Position numbers and translations under genes: made by a program | Assembly: GCF_035712445.1 (NCBI RefSeq) | Contig: NZ_DASTAT010000002.1 | Span: forward strand, 1-64,000 | DNA: 64,000 nt | Direction of reading: 5' to 3' | DNA from: Oligoflexus sp. | Lineage (GTDB): Bacteria > Bdellovibrionota_B > Oligoflexia > Oligoflexales > Oligoflexaceae | The notes under the pieces: model-generated | The model's database searches: none | Seen by the model: the letters and a program-made list of their open reading frames with translations, nothing else | Told to the model about the DNA's origin: nothing | In this document: positions 7,835 through 16,929 of the stretch, one piece after another | Numbering within the stretch: the first letter of the stretch is position 1 | Layout of the letters: each line of letters begins with the position of its first letter

Positions 7835-10800
7835 TTAGCGCAGTCGCACCTGCACCGGCACCACAGCCAGAGTCAGATCATTGGATGATACGCGAATGCT
7901 GCCGCGAACTTCGTAGGAGGGATCCTTCAGGAAGATGTCCGTTTGAAAGAAGGGATCGTTTTTGTTCAGGCTATAGACCACATTCCAGAAGCGATCCGAA
8001 CCCAGTTGACTGGCAGTCAGAGTTCCCACCGCACCCTGAGCAAAACTGATGGTTTCACTCAGCTGGAACGTCACCTCACCGGCTGGGACCTTATAGCCAT
8101 CCACCACGAATTTATAGCTGCGGCCGACTTTGGGTGTGAAGGTCGCCGTTTCATCATCGGCTGGGCCACCGCTGTTGGCGACGGCTTTGCATTCCGTTCC
8201 GGCTGCGATGCATTCCTGGATTTCAAGGTCCAGGTCATTGCCGACCGCTCCGCCGGTGGTGACGGTGACGCTGGTCACCGATGCGGGATAGCTGCGGAGA
8301 AGAATACCGGCGCGATTCGGAACTTCCACCTGCTCGGCATTTTTAACCTTGGCATCCAGAGTCTGAATCGCCTGATTCAGAATGTAGGAAGAGCGCGCAG
8401 GGTTCACGTTGGCTGGAACTGAGCCTTCCTTGATTTCGATATTCAAAGAACCATTCAGCGCCTCTAGTCCGCCTTTCACTTCCTTCTGCTGCGCCGCAGC
8501 CTTCACATAATCCACGCGCAGCTGATAGCTGCTCAAGGGGTAACGTGAAAGACCCTCGACATGCATATCCCAGATGCCGGGTTTCGGCGCGACCACTTCA
8601 CCCACAAAACGCGAACGAAGTTCATCATCGGGGCCTACGGTATAACCGGGTCCTGTGCAGTTATAGGCAATGGCATTGGAGAGTTCCTCGGGCTGCAGCG
8701 TATTATCCGCGGCAAAGACGTTCAGATAAACGCCGGAGCAATTCTGCGCTTGCCCGAAAGGATCCTGAGCGGCCTTGTTCACGCTCAGGGTGACCCGCAG
8801 CGAACTGATATCGGCAGGAACCTCGACATAGTTGCGACTGAGGCCCAGGGCCTTGACCTTATCCTGATTCACCGAATAGGCCTTGCCCGCAGTCAGGGTT
8901 TCATGCGGAACAGACAGGTAAACAGGGATGATGAAGGCCGGGACATTTTCCTGCATGCTGCCATCGGCCGACTGACGATAGGCGCGAATCAAAGCACCAT
9001 GATCACCCTTGGGCAGACGCGCGAGTTTTTCACGATCGATGCAAACATAGATCACGCTTTCCTGGGTTCCACCGACGCTGGCGGCATCCAGCGCCCCCTG
9101 GCCGACCAGGGTAAGACGCGAACTTCCCGACGTCGCATCGCAGCGGTTGCTGTCGTCTGGATTCGCTGCGGCCAGAGTATTGACCTTCAGCCATTCAATC
9201 GACGAGCCGTGAATTTCGGTATGGAGTTTGAAAAATTCTCCACTTGATACGAGTTTTGCATAAGCATCGCCCTGCTGCTCAGCGGTCATCGCGCCATCAG
9301 CCAGCAGCGGCAGACGACGGGCGATGCCGACCGAATAGAGAACCCGTTGCGAACGCGCATCAATCCAAAGACCAGCCCCGTAAGGTGTCACGGGATTGCC
9401 TTCCACAGGTTTGCCATCATAGACCTTGCCGTAGCGGTTGGTCATGAGAGTCCGCACTTCATAGACGGGCTCGATATCCTTGCCGCCCATATTGATGCCG
9501 GTGGGAATGCGCAGCGTGGCGAGTTTTTTCAGTGCCGTCCAGGCTGCAGGCAGATTGATGATACCCGTTCCCTGATCGATCCAGGTGTATTGGCCTTCAC
9601 TTGCTTTTTGCGTCTCAGGATCGAAAATCTTCGCATCGAAAGGCTGGGCGGAACCGATCAGCACCTTGCGCAGGCTCACGTTATCGGTGGGCAGAGGGGC
9701 CTCGGGATGTTTCCTGTTGTAGCGGCGGGCAGCATCCAAAAGCAGCGCGTAGGCACCCGTCACGGTTGGAGCGGACATCGAGGTGCCCTGCATGATGTCA
9801 GTTCCGGCTCGACCGGCCTTATTCAAAGACACAGCGGACAGCTGAGTACCGGGCGCCGTAACGTTCGGTTTGAAACCACCGTTGCCGAGTGGCCCACGGC
9901 TGCTGAAGCCCATCACGAAATCTTCATCTTTGCCATCTGCCGTTGGAATCGCAATCTGACTCTGGCGGCCCATGATATCGGTCGAAGCACTGGCGGCCAC
10001 GCTGATCGCATGACGGGCCGTGGACGGCGAGCCGATTGTCTGCAGACCGGGGCCTGAGTTGCCAGCTGAAATTACGAACTGCGTGTTGCTGATCTGACTC
10101 AGGCGATCGATCAGAAGCGATTGGGTATCATAGCCATCGTTGACATTGCTCAGACCACCGAGGGACATGTTGATGACATCGACCTTGGCTTCGAGGGCCA
10201 GATCAATAATAGCCGAGGATGCCGAGCAGCCTCGGGTGTTGGCGCAGACGCGACCCGAAAGAATCTCCGCATTGGGAGCCACGCCGCGTGCGAGTGTAAG
10301 GTCGGAGTCATTCAGGAGCGTTTTGCGACCAGCTGTGATGCCGGCGACATGCGAACCATGCAGACCGGAATCGTAGCCGACGATGCTCACGGCTATCGTG
10401 TCCACATCCTGACCGTCGTTGCTTTTCAATTTCATGGATTCAAAGGCGAGTCCGAATTTTTCCGCAAAGCTCTGCGCCACGTCACGGGTCTTGTTGAAAT
10501 CCCGCAGCGGGATGGCCTTGCCGAGTTCCAATCTTTCATTGAGCAGGATTTGATTATTTTTCGGCAGGGTTCCGATCGGATCGAGAGCGATGTAGACCTT
10601 GCTCGTCTCCCAACCCACGCTGCCTTGGGGTGAGACGAAAATCAGACCGAAGAGGTCATCGCTTTTGCGGTTGCGATTCAAATCAAAGGAAGGGCCGAAA
10701 CCGACTTCAGGCATGAAGGCCAGTCGCATGCTGGCGCCTTCCTGAACCGCACGGCGCACATCAGCAGGAACCACGATAGCCGCGCCTTTGGGCAAAGATA

Positions 10801-11767
10801 CCAGATTGAGCCCATCCGCTGCCGGTGTGGCCGCGACAGCATTGATGTGCGCGGCTACATCTTCAGCGATCAGAAGATTCTCTTCCCGCGCGCCTATGCG
10901 TGTGGCATCCGCGGCTGTCCCGAGACGTACCGAGAATCGTGCTGTGCTTGGGAAATAGACCTTTCCTTCCTGCGTAAAGTCCTTCATGTAAACGATACGA
11001 GGTTTGCCATCCTTATCCAGGAAGGAAGGATGATTATAGGTGATACCCGTGTCCGTGATCCCCACGCGCACCAGGGAACCATCCGCACGTTCACCCAGTT
11101 CCTGGTCCAAAGCCTGCAGCCATTCGTTGGTGACTCCAATACGCACAAGGCCGGAAAATCCATCCGTCTTGTCCTTGGCCTGTCCCGCCACGATCATCTG
11201 GTTGATCTGCTCGGATTGCTTCGCGATGCGTTGCAGTTCATTCGGATCGGTCGCAACGGCTTCCAGAGTCATGGGAACAGGCAGTTCCTTGACCGCCTGC
11301 AGACGAGTCCAGAGGCTTTCGCTATACGGAATCCACATGGAATAATAGCCAGCTTCCGGAACGATATCCTTCAGCACGAATTCTTCGCGCACGTCCGCTT
11401 CAAGTTTATTCAAGGAGCTGACGAGGCTCTGACGAATCGCCTCTTTGACTTCCGCATCATGCATGGGACTGCCGCGTTCCAGAAACTGCCCATAGGTCAC
11501 GGGCGCGATCAGGCCATTGACCTGGATGTAATTTCGATTTTTGATTTTCATGGCAATGGAAATCTGCCCGTTTGGCCACTTGATCACGCCATCACCGGCA
11601 TCCAAAGGCGGCAAAGGTTGGGTTGGAATAATCAGTCCACCCGGATCCTGTTCCACAGTGGGCCTTGGGGATGACGAACGTTTCTGGCAGCTGATCAGTC
11701 CCGCAGCAAGGAGCAGGCTGAAACACAAAGATCGACTGAGACGCGCCGAACCTCGATTCGTTTGCAT
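7835..11767 (-). CDS. Large S8 (subtilisin-like) serine protease lipoprotein
   Basis: 1310 residues. A signal peptide ends in a lipobox (GLISC, Cys27), so the enzyme is lipid-anchored. The triad is complete: Asp239 (VGITDTGITYNHP), His470 (GLHGSHVAGI) and Ser663 (QGTSMSAPTVTG), with the oxyanion Asn in SAGNSGPG. Asp and His are 231 residues apart, against about 30 in subtilisin; a large insert at this place is a known feature of tripeptidyl-peptidase II. The last 500 residues look like beta-sandwich domains (GGAVGNDLDLEI resembles a PPC-type repeat). Monocistronic, with a promoter-like TTGACA and terminator. Probably a cell-surface or periplasmic protease; substrate unknown. Confidence 0.92.
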   Translation of the reverse strand: MQTNRGSARLSRSLCFSLLLAAGLISCQKRSSSPRPTVEQDPGGLIIPTQPLPPLDAGDGVIKWPNGQISIAMKIKNRNYIQVNGLIAPVTYGQFLERGSPMHDAEVKEAIRQSLVSSLNKLEADVREEFVLKDIVPEAGYYSMWIPYSESLWTRLQAVKELPVPMTLEAVATDPNELQRIAKQSEQINQMIVAGQAKDKTDGFSGLVRIGVTNEWLQALDQELGERADGSLVRVGITDTGITYNHPSFLDKDGKPRIVYMKDFTQEGKVYFPSTARFSVRLGTAADATRIGAREENLLIAEDVAAHINAVAATPAADGLNLVSLPKGAAIVVPADVRRAVQEGASMRLAFMPEVGFGPSFDLNRNRKSDDLFGLIFVSPQGSVGWETSKVYIALDPIGTLPKNNQILLNERLELGKAIPLRDFNKTRDVAQSFAEKFGLAFESMKLKSNDGQDVDTIAVSIVGYDSGLHGSHVAGITAGRKTLLNDSDLTLARGVAPNAEILSGRVCANTRGCSASSAIIDLALEAKVDVINMSLGGLSNVNDGYDTQSLLIDRLSQISNTQFVISAGNSGPGLQTIGSPSTARHAISVAASASTDIMGRQSQIAIPTADGKDEDFVMGFSSRGPLGNGGFKPNVTAPGTQLSAVSLNKAGRAGTDIMQGTSMSAPTVTGAYALLLDAARRYNRKHPEAPLPTDNVSLRKVLIGSAQPFDAKIFDPETQKASEGQYTWIDQGTGIINLPAAWTALKKLATLRIPTGINMGGKDIEPVYEVRTLMTNRYGKVYDGKPVEGNPVTPYGAGLWIDARSQRVLYSVGIARRLPLLADGAMTAEQQGDAYAKLVSSGEFFKLHTEIHGSSIEWLKVNTLAAANPDDSNRCDATSGSSRLTLVGQGALDAASVGGTQESVIYVCIDREKLARLPKGDHGALIRAYRQSADGSMQENVPAFIIPVYLSVPHETLTAGKAYSVNQDKVKALGLSRNYVEVPADISSLRVTLSVNKAAQDPFGQAQNCSGVYLNVFAADNTLQPEELSNAIAYNCTGPGYTVGPDDELRSRFVGEVVAPKPGIWDMHVEGLSRYPLSSYQLRVDYVKAAAQQKEVKGGLEALNGSLNIEIKEGSVPANVNPARSSYILNQAIQTLDAKVKNAEQVEVPNRAGILLRSYPASVTSVTVTTGGAVGNDLDLEIQECIAAGTECKAVANSGGPADDETATFTPKVGRSYKFVVDGYKVPAGEVTFQLSETISFAQGAVGTLTASQLGSDRFWNVVYSLNKNDPFFQTDIFLKDPSYEVRGSIRVSSNDLTLAVVPVQVRLR

Positions 11768-12132
11768 GGGTTTCCAATCCTTTGAAAAAAGGGCAGAGGA
11801 ACAGCATGATGATGAATCAACAGCAAAAACTTCCCCAACGTGAATACGAAGAAACTTTGCCGCGCTCCTACGAGCTGCTGTGCCAGTTCAAAATCCTGAA
11901 ATGCTGAATCGCACTTTACTGAAGGGTTTAAGCGACTGTCAAATATTAAGAGATGGATAAGCGAGGATTCCGCTTATCTCCTGTCAAGGTTACAGAAAAA
12001 ATCTCTCGTTGTGGACAAAAGCTTGAATTTCAGACAATACCAGTGAAGCCCCGTATACGAAGGACTTTGCGCTTGGTCGGGAAGAAGAGGGCATTAATCA
12101 CGACGGTTTAAAGTTGGAAAGGACAGGAGCGG
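11768..12132. other. Divergent intergenic region between the subtilase and LysR genes
   Basis: These 365 bases separate two divergent genes. I see a minus-strand promoter candidate (listed separately) and no convincing ORF or repeat. The plus-strand start of the LysR gene has AGGAG. LysR regulators often bind such a region to control the divergent gene, but I could not pick out a reliable T-N11-A site by eye. Confidence 0.4.
11913..11942 (-). promoter_or_regulatory. Likely sigma70-type promoter of the subtilase gene
   Basis: On the minus strand, TTGACA and TAAAGT are separated by 18 bases. The site lies about 145 bases upstream of the subtilase start, which would leave a leader of roughly 140 bases. 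Confidence 0.45.
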
Positions 12133-13038
12133 ATGCGATTGCAATCCATAGACTTGAATCTTTTTGTGGTGTTTCATGCCATCTATCAGGAAGCCCATAT
12201 CACGCGTGCTGCACAGTTTCTGGGCCTAAGTCAGCCGGCAGTGAGCCACAGCCTTTCGCGTCTGCGTGAAATTTATCAGGATCCGCTTTTCGTCCGGCGT
12301 GGTCCCCGCATGGAACCGACGCCTGTCGCCCGGAGTCTTTGGCCTCAGATTCAAAGCGCTTTGGAGCAGCTCCATCGCGGTCTGCCGGCCGCGGCGGCTG
12401 AATTTAATCCCAAGGAGACGCAAAGGAATTTTGTCCTTGCGACACGCGACCCTTTGGAAGCTTTTTTTCTGCCGCAACTCATGCAGGTTTTTATGAAGGA
12501 AGCGCCGCTGGCTCATGTCAGCAGCATTCGCATCAAACGTCAGGACCTGGAAAAGGAGCTGGCCGCTGGTCAGCTGGATCTCGCCTTTGACGTAAGGCTG
12601 CCGGTGTCCTCCCAGCTCAGGTCGCAGAAGCTCATGGAAGATGAATGGGTTGTGGTCGGACGCCGCGATCATCCGCGGCTGCAGGCTCCCCTTGGTTTGG
12701 AAGATTATCTGAGCGCAAGGCACATTGTGGTGTCTTCGCGCCGCGCAGGTCTTTCGATGGAAGATTTTGAACTGCAGCGGCGGGGATGTCCTCGAACCAT
12801 CGCCATGCGCTGTCAGCATCTTTGGGCGGCGGCGCGCACTGCGGCCTCGACCGATCTTCTTCTGACCGTTCCAGGACGTTTCGTGCAGCAAAGCGGACTC
12901 ATCGAGGATCTGGCCTGTGTGCCTCTGCCTCTGGATTGTTCCATGCCCGCGATTCATATGTACTGGCATGAAAGGCAGGATCAGGATAAAGCGTCTTTAT
13001 GGTTACGCAATATCTGCCAGAATTTGATTGTGACTTAG
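12133..13038 (+). CDS. LysR-family transcriptional regulator
   Basis: 301 residues. The N-terminal winged helix-turn-helix is classic (LNLFVVFHAIYQEAHITRAA, then SQPAVSHSLSRLRE, DPLFVRRGPRMEPT). The remaining 210 residues are the periplasmic-binding-protein-like effector domain. The N-terminus is of the NodD/NahR-like type. AGGAG precedes the ATG. It is divergent from the subtilase gene and 56 bases upstream of a beta-barrel gene in the same direction; either could be its target. Effector unknown. Confidence 0.93.
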   Translation: MRLQSIDLNLFVVFHAIYQEAHITRAAQFLGLSQPAVSHSLSRLREIYQDPLFVRRGPRMEPTPVARSLWPQIQSALEQLHRGLPAAAAEFNPKETQRNFVLATRDPLEAFFLPQLMQVFMKEAPLAHVSSIRIKRQDLEKELAAGQLDLAFDVRLPVSSQLRSQKLMEDEWVVVGRRDHPRLQAPLGLEDYLSARHIVVSSRRAGLSMEDFELQRRGCPRTIAMRCQHLWAAARTAASTDLLLTVPGRFVQQSGLIEDLACVPLPLDCSMPAIHMYWHERQDQDKASLWLRNICQNLIVT

Positions 13039-13056
13039 TGCCAAAATATCTAAGCT
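13028..13056 (+). promoter_or_regulatory. Possible promoter of the beta-barrel protein gene
   Basis: TTGTGA and TAAGCT are separated by 17 bases; the -35 box overlaps the end of the LysR gene. There is no extended -10. Weak assignment. Confidence 0.35.
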
Positions 13057-13094
13057 GAGAGAAACCCTAGTTATTTTACAGGAAGGATCTCTCT

Positions 13095-13787
13095 ATGAAA
13101 CGGAGTTTGCTCGGAAACCTCGTGGCAGGTCTTGGCGCTTTAATGCCGACAGCATGTTTGATGGCGGCCGAGGCTGAACCAGCCCAAATTCGTCTGTCCC
13201 ATGGCGTTTGGCGTTACGATATGAAGACCACGGAATCGGATCAAACCGGCACGAACGTCAAGGAAGAGAGTTCGGGTTTCACGACTTTCCCGGCCGGCAT
13301 TGAAATCGCGGCTTTCTGGGACGGCTATGCGGCCTATGCCTATCCTGTGACCACAGGCGGGTCTTTCCTTATCGGCAAGGGTTTCGGCGGCAATCAGGAA
13401 GCCGGCATCAGCTTCAGCTATAACTCGAACAACGTCAAAGACGGCGACGAGTCGTCGGATACCAGCATCGGCGGCTACTATTTCTATAGTCGCCTCCTGA
13501 CCCCCAGCCTCACCTTCGAATTTGATTTCAACCCGGCTCTTGTGATGGGCTCCGAAAAATCCACAAGCGGCGGCACCACGCAGGAAGCCGATGGCTCGGG
13601 TTATTCCCTCTATCTTGACCTTTTGGGCGTGATTCCCCTGGCCAAGAACTTTGAGTACGTCTTCGGCATCGACTACACCATGTCCAATATCAAAGCCGAT
13701 GTGAAATCCGGCGGGGCCTCCAGCACCATCAAGGAAAGCGAGTCCGGCCTGGGCCTGATCCTGGCGAAATTCCGCTACTTCATCTGA
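13095..13787 (+). CDS. Predicted outer-membrane beta-barrel or exported beta-rich protein
   Basis: 230 residues. An N-terminal signal sequence (LLGNLVAGLGALMPTACLMA) is followed by alternating polar/aromatic beta segments typical of small barrels (GYAAYAYPVTTGGSFLIG, GYYFYSRLLTPSLTFEF), ending in FRYFI, a C-terminal aromatic like those recognised by the BAM complex. No enzymatic motif. AGGA lies before the ATG. Function unknown; could be a porin-like or OmpA-barrel-like protein. Confidence 0.7.
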   Translation: MKRSLLGNLVAGLGALMPTACLMAAEAEPAQIRLSHGVWRYDMKTTESDQTGTNVKEESSGFTTFPAGIEIAAFWDGYAAYAYPVTTGGSFLIGKGFGGNQEAGISFSYNSNNVKDGDESSDTSIGGYYFYSRLLTPSLTFEFDFNPALVMGSEKSTSGGTTQEADGSGYSLYLDLLGVIPLAKNFEYVFGIDYTMSNIKADVKSGGASSTIKESESGLGLILAKFRYFI

Positions 13788-13930
13788 TGAATCCCGGCGC
13801 AGCCCATGGGTTGCGCCTCCCCCCCACTTTCCATGCCAAATTGTCACATACTCACTTTCCGATGCTCTTCCTCTCGTGGATAATATACAAACGGGATCCG
13901 CAGGTATTTGCACCCGAATGAGGAAATCCC

Positions 13931-15280
13931 ATGAGCCAGAACACCAATCCCGAAAAAAAGCCCAAGGCCGTCCTGGCAGCGGTGCAGCTTCCCGGCGTCT
14001 CCGACGCGGATCATGATGCCTCGCTGAATGAGCTCGAACGCCTCTGCAGCACGCTAGGATTCGTGACCGTCGGCCGGGTTTCGCAGAAGCGGAAATCCGT
14101 CGTCACCGGCACGATCTTCGGTGAAGGCAAACTGAAAGAACTCGCCGCCTGGACCGGAGGCTCCGGGATCGTGCGCGGCTTTAAAAAAGACGGCGCGGAT
14201 GATGATGAAGACGATCGTCCCGAACTCACGTATGCCCCGGAAACCAAGGCCACGGTCGTGATCTTCGACTGTGACATGACGCCGACCCAACTTAGAAACC
14301 TGGAAGATGCCACGGGCGTCGAGGTCCTGGATCGCAGCGGTGTGATCCTTGAAATCTTCAGTCGTCATGCCCGCAGCCGCGAAGCCCGACTGCAGGTGGA
14401 AATCGCCAAGCTTGCATATATGGCTCCGCGTTTGCGCGCTTCGCACGTCGGCGGTGATCGCCAGGGCGGAGGCATCGGGGCCAAGGGCGCAGGGGAAACA
14501 GCGCATGAATTGGATCGTCGGCGCATTCGCGACCGCATCGCCGAACTCAGGCAGCAGCTCGAATCCATTCGGCATGAACAGACCACAAGGCGGGCGCAAC
14601 GCAGCGAAGCGCCCTGTGTCGCGCTCGTCGGTTACACCAACGCAGGCAAATCATCCCTGATGCGGGCTTTGACTGGCAGTGAAGTGCTGGTCGAGGATAA
14701 ACTCTTCGCCACGCTCGACACCACCGTGCGGGCCCTGCAGCCGGAAACCGTACCGCGGATTCTGGTGTCCGACACGGTTGGCTTTATCAAAAAGCTGCCG
14801 CATGATCTGGTCGCGTCCTTCCGTTCGACTTTGGATGAAGCTTTGAACGCTTCGCTCCTCCTTTTCACGGTGGATGCTTCCGATCCGAGCTTCCGCTCCC
14901 AGTTGGAAGTGACGCAATCCGTACTGGGGGAAATCGGTGCGGATCAGACCCCGAGTCTGCTCGTTTTGAATAAAGTCGATCAGTTGGATGCGGAGCAGAT
15001 AGCCGAGCTGAAACAGGAATATCCGAAGGCGGTTTTCATATCGACCCGGAATCGCGAGGACATCAAACGCATGCGCGAATTGATCCTCGGTTTCTTTGAA
15101 ACGGATATGTTGGATAAGGTTCTTTTGATTCCTTATACCCAGGGAAAAGTGCTCGGCATGATTCGGGAACGCGCGCGGGTTCTGGAAGAAAAGCATGAGG
15201 ACGAGGGCACGATCGTAACGATCCGAGCCCCCGAAGAGGTGCATGCCTGGATTGAAAAGCAGCTGAGCAAGGGCGGCTGA
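13931..15280 (+). CDS. hflX: Ribosome-associated GTPase HflX
   Basis: 449 residues. The N-terminal HflX domain includes TVGRVSQKRKSVVTGTIFGEGK and a glycine-rich segment (GGDRQGGGIGAKGAGE), followed by a coiled linker and the G domain: P-loop GYTNAGKSSLM, switch with TLDTTVR, DTVGFIKKLPH (G3) and LNKVDQ (G4). HflX splits ribosomes in other bacteria, notably under heat stress. An acidic insert (DGADDDEDDRPEL) near residue 98 is unusual and may be lineage-specific. RBS AGGAAA. Ends 3 bases from the convergent Sua5 gene. Confidence 0.95.
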   Translation: MSQNTNPEKKPKAVLAAVQLPGVSDADHDASLNELERLCSTLGFVTVGRVSQKRKSVVTGTIFGEGKLKELAAWTGGSGIVRGFKKDGADDDEDDRPELTYAPETKATVVIFDCDMTPTQLRNLEDATGVEVLDRSGVILEIFSRHARSREARLQVEIAKLAYMAPRLRASHVGGDRQGGGIGAKGAGETAHELDRRRIRDRIAELRQQLESIRHEQTTRRAQRSEAPCVALVGYTNAGKSSLMRALTGSEVLVEDKLFATLDTTVRALQPETVPRILVSDTVGFIKKLPHDLVASFRSTLDEALNASLLLFTVDASDPSFRSQLEVTQSVLGEIGADQTPSLLVLNKVDQLDAEQIAELKQEYPKAVFISTRNREDIKRMRELILGFFETDMLDKVLLIPYTQGKVLGMIRERARVLEEKHEDEGTIVTIRAPEEVHAWIEKQLSKGG

Positions 15281-15282
15281 AC

Positions 15283-16368
15283 CTAGCTGAGATGCAGTTC
15301 GCGCCCCATGATAAAGGCGCGTTTGCCTTCCGAGGCGCGGAAGATGCGATCATACACAGCCTGCTGCTCGGGCTGATGCGGATCGAGTTCGGGCAGAAGG
15401 ATCACCTGATGCCCGGTCTGGTTCTCAAAGGTCCTGAGCTGCTGAAAAAGAGTCCGCGCTGCGCCTTCGATCGAAGCATCCTCCGACAAATCCTGATAGC
15501 TGTGAAAGTCCTTCCGCCTGGCGGCGAAACGCTGCGCGAAATCCAAACAAGCGGCTGCCTCCAAAGTCAGGATCTCACGCGTTTCATAGCCTGCGGGCAT
15601 GCTCTCGGATCGCGACAGCATCCAGGCTGGTGTATGCGGAGCATAGTGGCGAAGATACTGGCCTGGCCCTTCGATCTTCTTCGCGATCTGGCCTGGGACC
15701 TTGCTGCTGAACGAGGCCGCTAAATTATTTTTCTTCAGCACATCCAGAATATCCGCTTCACCGATGGCGCCATGCCTCAGAAGTCTGAGGTGCCCATCAT
15801 CATCCACTTTCAGCACCGTGGATTCGATGCCTATCGTGCTGCGATCGCCGTCCAGGATCAGCAAAGGTCGATCGTGAAAATCATCCGCCACATGCTGGGC
15901 CCGCGTGGGACTCACATGACCGAATAAATTCGCAGACGGAGCCGCCACGGGAACTCCCGCCGCTTCCAGCAGAGCGCGCGCGACGGGATGCGCGGGCGAC
16001 CGCACACCGACAGCATCCCCACCACCGCGCACGAGGCGTGAGACTCCATCCTGGGCGCGGGCCACGAGCGTCAGCGGTCCGGGCCAAAAGGTTTCAACCA
16101 GAGCCTTCACCAAAGGCCGGGTCTTCGCATTCAAATTCCAAAGCGAAAAGGCATCCTGAGCCGTCAAAACATGAACGATCAGAGGATCTTCGAAAGGTCT
16201 TTGTTTATAGGCAAAAACGGCCTCAAGTGCGGCATCCTGATCAATCGCCGCTCCCAGCCCATAGACAGTTTCTGTAGGCATTCCCACAAGTTGCGCATTA
16301 TTCAGAGCGTGAGCCGCAGCCCGTATGGCCTCGGGTGTGGGCATGCAGATCTTGGGAAAGCCTGTCAT
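15283..16368 (-). CDS. L-threonylcarbamoyladenylate synthase (Sua5/YrdC family)
   Basis: 361 residues from the ATG at 16368 (GAGGA upstream). The YrdC domain fills the first 210 residues: PTETVYGLGAAID, KQRPFEDPLIVHV, VPVAAPSANLFGHVSPT and STIGIESTVL. The C-terminal Sua5 domain follows a GQYLRHYAPHTP motif. It makes threonylcarbamoyl-AMP from Thr, bicarbonate and ATP, the first step of the t6A37 tRNA modification. MtaB, encoded at 61 kb, later adds a methylthio group to t6A, so two enzymes of the pathway lie in this window. Confidence 0.94.
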   Translation of the reverse strand: MTGFPKICMPTPEAIRAAAHALNNAQLVGMPTETVYGLGAAIDQDAALEAVFAYKQRPFEDPLIVHVLTAQDAFSLWNLNAKTRPLVKALVETFWPGPLTLVARAQDGVSRLVRGGGDAVGVRSPAHPVARALLEAAGVPVAAPSANLFGHVSPTRAQHVADDFHDRPLLILDGDRSTIGIESTVLKVDDDGHLRLLRHGAIGEADILDVLKKNNLAASFSSKVPGQIAKKIEGPGQYLRHYAPHTPAWMLSRSESMPAGYETREILTLEAAACLDFAQRFAARRKDFHSYQDLSEDASIEGAARTLFQQLRTFENQTGHQVILLPELDPHQPEQQAVYDRIFRASEGKRAFIMGRELHLS

Positions 16369-16568
16369 AGCGTCGATCCTCGGTGTGTCCGCGTTCAAAG
16401 AACCCCAGAGATGCCACGACTGTAAAGAATTCACAAGAACGCGGTTGCGGATTTGCAATTTCCTGCCTTTCCTTTATTAAAGGATTGGCCAGGTTAGCCA
16501 AAAACCTGAATAATGATCGGGACACGGCGTCTAAAAAAAACGTAAATCAGCTTTTTTACTCAATTTTT

Positions 16569-16598
16569 TTGTGATTTTGCCGATACGTGTGCTATTCA
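16569..16598 (+). promoter_or_regulatory. Likely sigma70-type promoter of tatA
   Basis: TTGTGA and TATTCA are 18 bases apart with TGC just before the -10 element. It lies 24 bases upstream of the start codon, which leaves a short leader containing the ribosome binding site GAGGAGG. Confidence 0.5.
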
Positions 16599-16621
16599 TT
16601 TGAGGAACTGAGGAGGAACGT

Positions 16622-16795
16622 ATGCCTATCGGGACTATGGAAATGTTCATGATTGCTGGCGTAGTGGTCTTGCTATTCGGCACCAGCAAACTTCCTAAAC
16701 TCGGCCAGAACCTGGGCGAGGGAATTCGTAACTTTAAGAAGTCCATGGCGGACGCAGAAAAAGATCAAGCTAAATTGCCTGAAAGCAAAAGCTGA
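16622..16795 (+). CDS. tatA: Sec-independent translocase subunit TatA/TatE
   Basis: Only 57 residues. A short N-terminal transmembrane helix (MFMIAGVVVLLFG) with the FG hinge is followed by SKLPKLGQNLGEGIRNFKK, the hallmark amphipathic helix of TatA, and a charged tail. It forms the pore-like complex of twin-arginine export with TatB and TatC, which are not in this window. GAGGAGG sits 7 bases before the ATG. It could equally be named TatE; it stands alone. Confidence 0.9.
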   Translation: MPIGTMEMFMIAGVVVLLFGTSKLPKLGQNLGEGIRNFKKSMADAEKDQAKLPESKS

Positions 16796-16815
16796 TTCTT
16801 TCTTCATCTGAAGCA

Positions 16816-16834
16816 AGCCGGCTTTCTGCCGGCT
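16816..16834. terminator. Hairpin between convergent tatA and hslO
   Basis: A perfect AGCCGGC/GCCGGCT stem with a 5-base loop, extended by CTGA/TCAG outside. No clear T tract follows on either strand, so termination strength is uncertain. Confidence 0.45.
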
Positions 16835-16929
16835 GCTCAGATCACTCCATCCCCACAAGCTGCCCATCCACCATACGAACTTTGATTTTCGCAAATTCAT
16901 CCAATGTCGGATCATGTCCACGTCGATGA

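Noticed and set aside
13799..13822. GGCGCAGCCC/GGGTTGCGCC hairpin after the beta-barrel gene as a terminator
   Set aside because: It is followed by C-rich sequence and no T tract, so I could not call it a terminator.
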